A stretch of 64,000 bases of DNA, taken from Botryotinia globosa (Eukaryota; Ascomycota; Leotiomycetes; Helotiales; Sclerotiniaceae). Below are positions 63,479-64,000 of this stretch, piece by piece. The notes beneath the pieces are model-generated. The model ran no database searches, had not been told where the DNA came from, and saw only the letters and a program-made list of their open reading frames with translations. Both the position numbers and the translations under genes were made by a program. The first letter of the stretch is position 1. Every line of letters begins with the position of its first letter. The stretch is from assembly GCA_014898425.1 (NCBI GenBank), contig RCSZ01000013.1:620001-684000 (forward strand), written 5' to 3'.

Positions 63479-64000
63479 CTAACTCTTCTGATTTTCTCCC
63501 TCTGCCTCCATCAAATCATCCATCATCATCCTTTCACTCATACTCCTTGGGGTTCCGGAAAAACTACCCACTCCTCCACTTGCTCTGTAACTCAAGACAT
63601 CGCTTGCGTCAAGTCCACTGCGACCATTGACACTTCCAACAAATGAATTCATAGCACCCATTGACGCGGCACTGGCATGTACTGCATCATTGACAACTGG
63701 CATGCTGAATGGGCGACCTTTGTAAGAACCAACGATTCCATGTGCAGGAGCAGGAGCTATTGTTACTTTCTTATTACTGAAATCATTAGGAATTGGGCGA
63801 GCAGGAGATTTAGAAAGCTCGACATTGTCAGGGCTTTCTTCGATACTTGGCGAAGTAGGTTCTTCTATATCCGATTCATCTTCTTCATCCTGAGGACGGC
63901 TTCCGAGACTTGGGTTTTCGTCAAAGGAAAATAAATCCTCTTGTTCATCATCCTGGAAGGTCAAGCTGGCTGTTTTCTCATCACCCTTTCCTCTAGGTTC
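63479..64000 (-). CDS. C-terminal part of an unidentified acidic protein
   Basis: The frame is open from the window edge (64000) to a stop at 63479-63481, giving the last 173 residues; the gene continues beyond the window. The N-terminal half is strongly acidic (DDEQEDLFSFDE, DEEDESDIEE) and Ser/Pro-rich, the second half Gly/Ser-rich with GIVGSYKGRPFSMP and a Met-rich MSERMMMDDLMEAE tail. It looks like a disordered regulatory tail rather than a folded domain. I do not recognise the family. Confidence 0.6.
   Translation of the reverse strand, partial: EPRGKGDEKTASLTFQDDEQEDLFSFDENPSLGSRPQDEEDESDIEEPTSPSIEESPDNVELSKSPARPIPNDFSNKKVTIAPAPAHGIVGSYKGRPFSMPVVNDAVHASAASMGAMNSFVGSVNGRSGLDASDVLSYRASGGVGSFSGTPRSMSERMMMDDLMEAEGENQKS

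Overview
This window looks like nuclear DNA of a filamentous ascomycete, probably a leotiomycete of the Botrytis/Sclerotinia type (order-level guess, from gene style only). Genes carry short GT..AG introns of about 45-60 bp, and gene-bearing stretches of ordinary composition alternate with extremely A+T-rich blocks. In those blocks transposon ends are still readable, but the interiors have decayed by C-to-T change in the manner of repeat-induced point mutation (RIP).

Layout. 1-7.4 kb: AT block with nested, dead copia-type retrotransposons, a Helitron-like repeat and a TA-flanked miniature element (MITE). 7.4-20.2 kb: gene island with glutamate 5-kinase (PRO1), the mitochondrial protease ATP23, an Aurora/Ipl1 kinase, TIP41, a short secreted-peptide ORF broken by a MITE, and a complete seven-exon cytochrome P450. 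20.2-33.0 kb: AT block bounded by matching terminal inverted repeats, which also cap the nearby MITE, with a Helitron-like insertion and a giant ATT microsatellite inside. 33.0-43.9 kb: gene island with a TPR/MYND/SET protein, an NCS1 permease, a siderophore-type MFS transporter and a mitochondrial rhomboid protease. 43.9-49.1 kb: AT block with a hAT-like element that took in a Helitron and later-type LTR insertions. 49.1-58.6 kb: accessory island with a broken tyrosinase gene, an RNase T2, and two convergent P450s. 58.6-60.9 kb: AT block with a second copy of the hAT-like element, interrupted by a foldback MITE. 60.9-64 kb: low-complexity non-coding DNA and the 3' end of an unidentified acidic protein gene.

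How the genes fit together. The conserved genes are housekeeping: proline synthesis, ATP synthase assembly, chromosome segregation, TOR/PP2A signalling and mitochondrial dynamics. The accessory genes (three P450s, tyrosinase, two transporters) lie next to transposon blocks. That suits specialised metabolism, but no backbone synthase is visible, so no gene cluster is claimed.

The most informative structure is the pair of hAT-like elements at 46335-48521 and 59023-60899. Each copy holds insertions that the other lacks, so each is an in-window empty-site control. This gives base-resolved target sites for a Helitron (between A and T, no duplication), a solo LTR (5-bp duplication) and a foldback MITE (TA duplication), and 8-bp duplications for the hAT-like element itself. 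Exon coordinates below were worked out by hand from reading frame, splice sites and family conservation. No alignment or database search was run.
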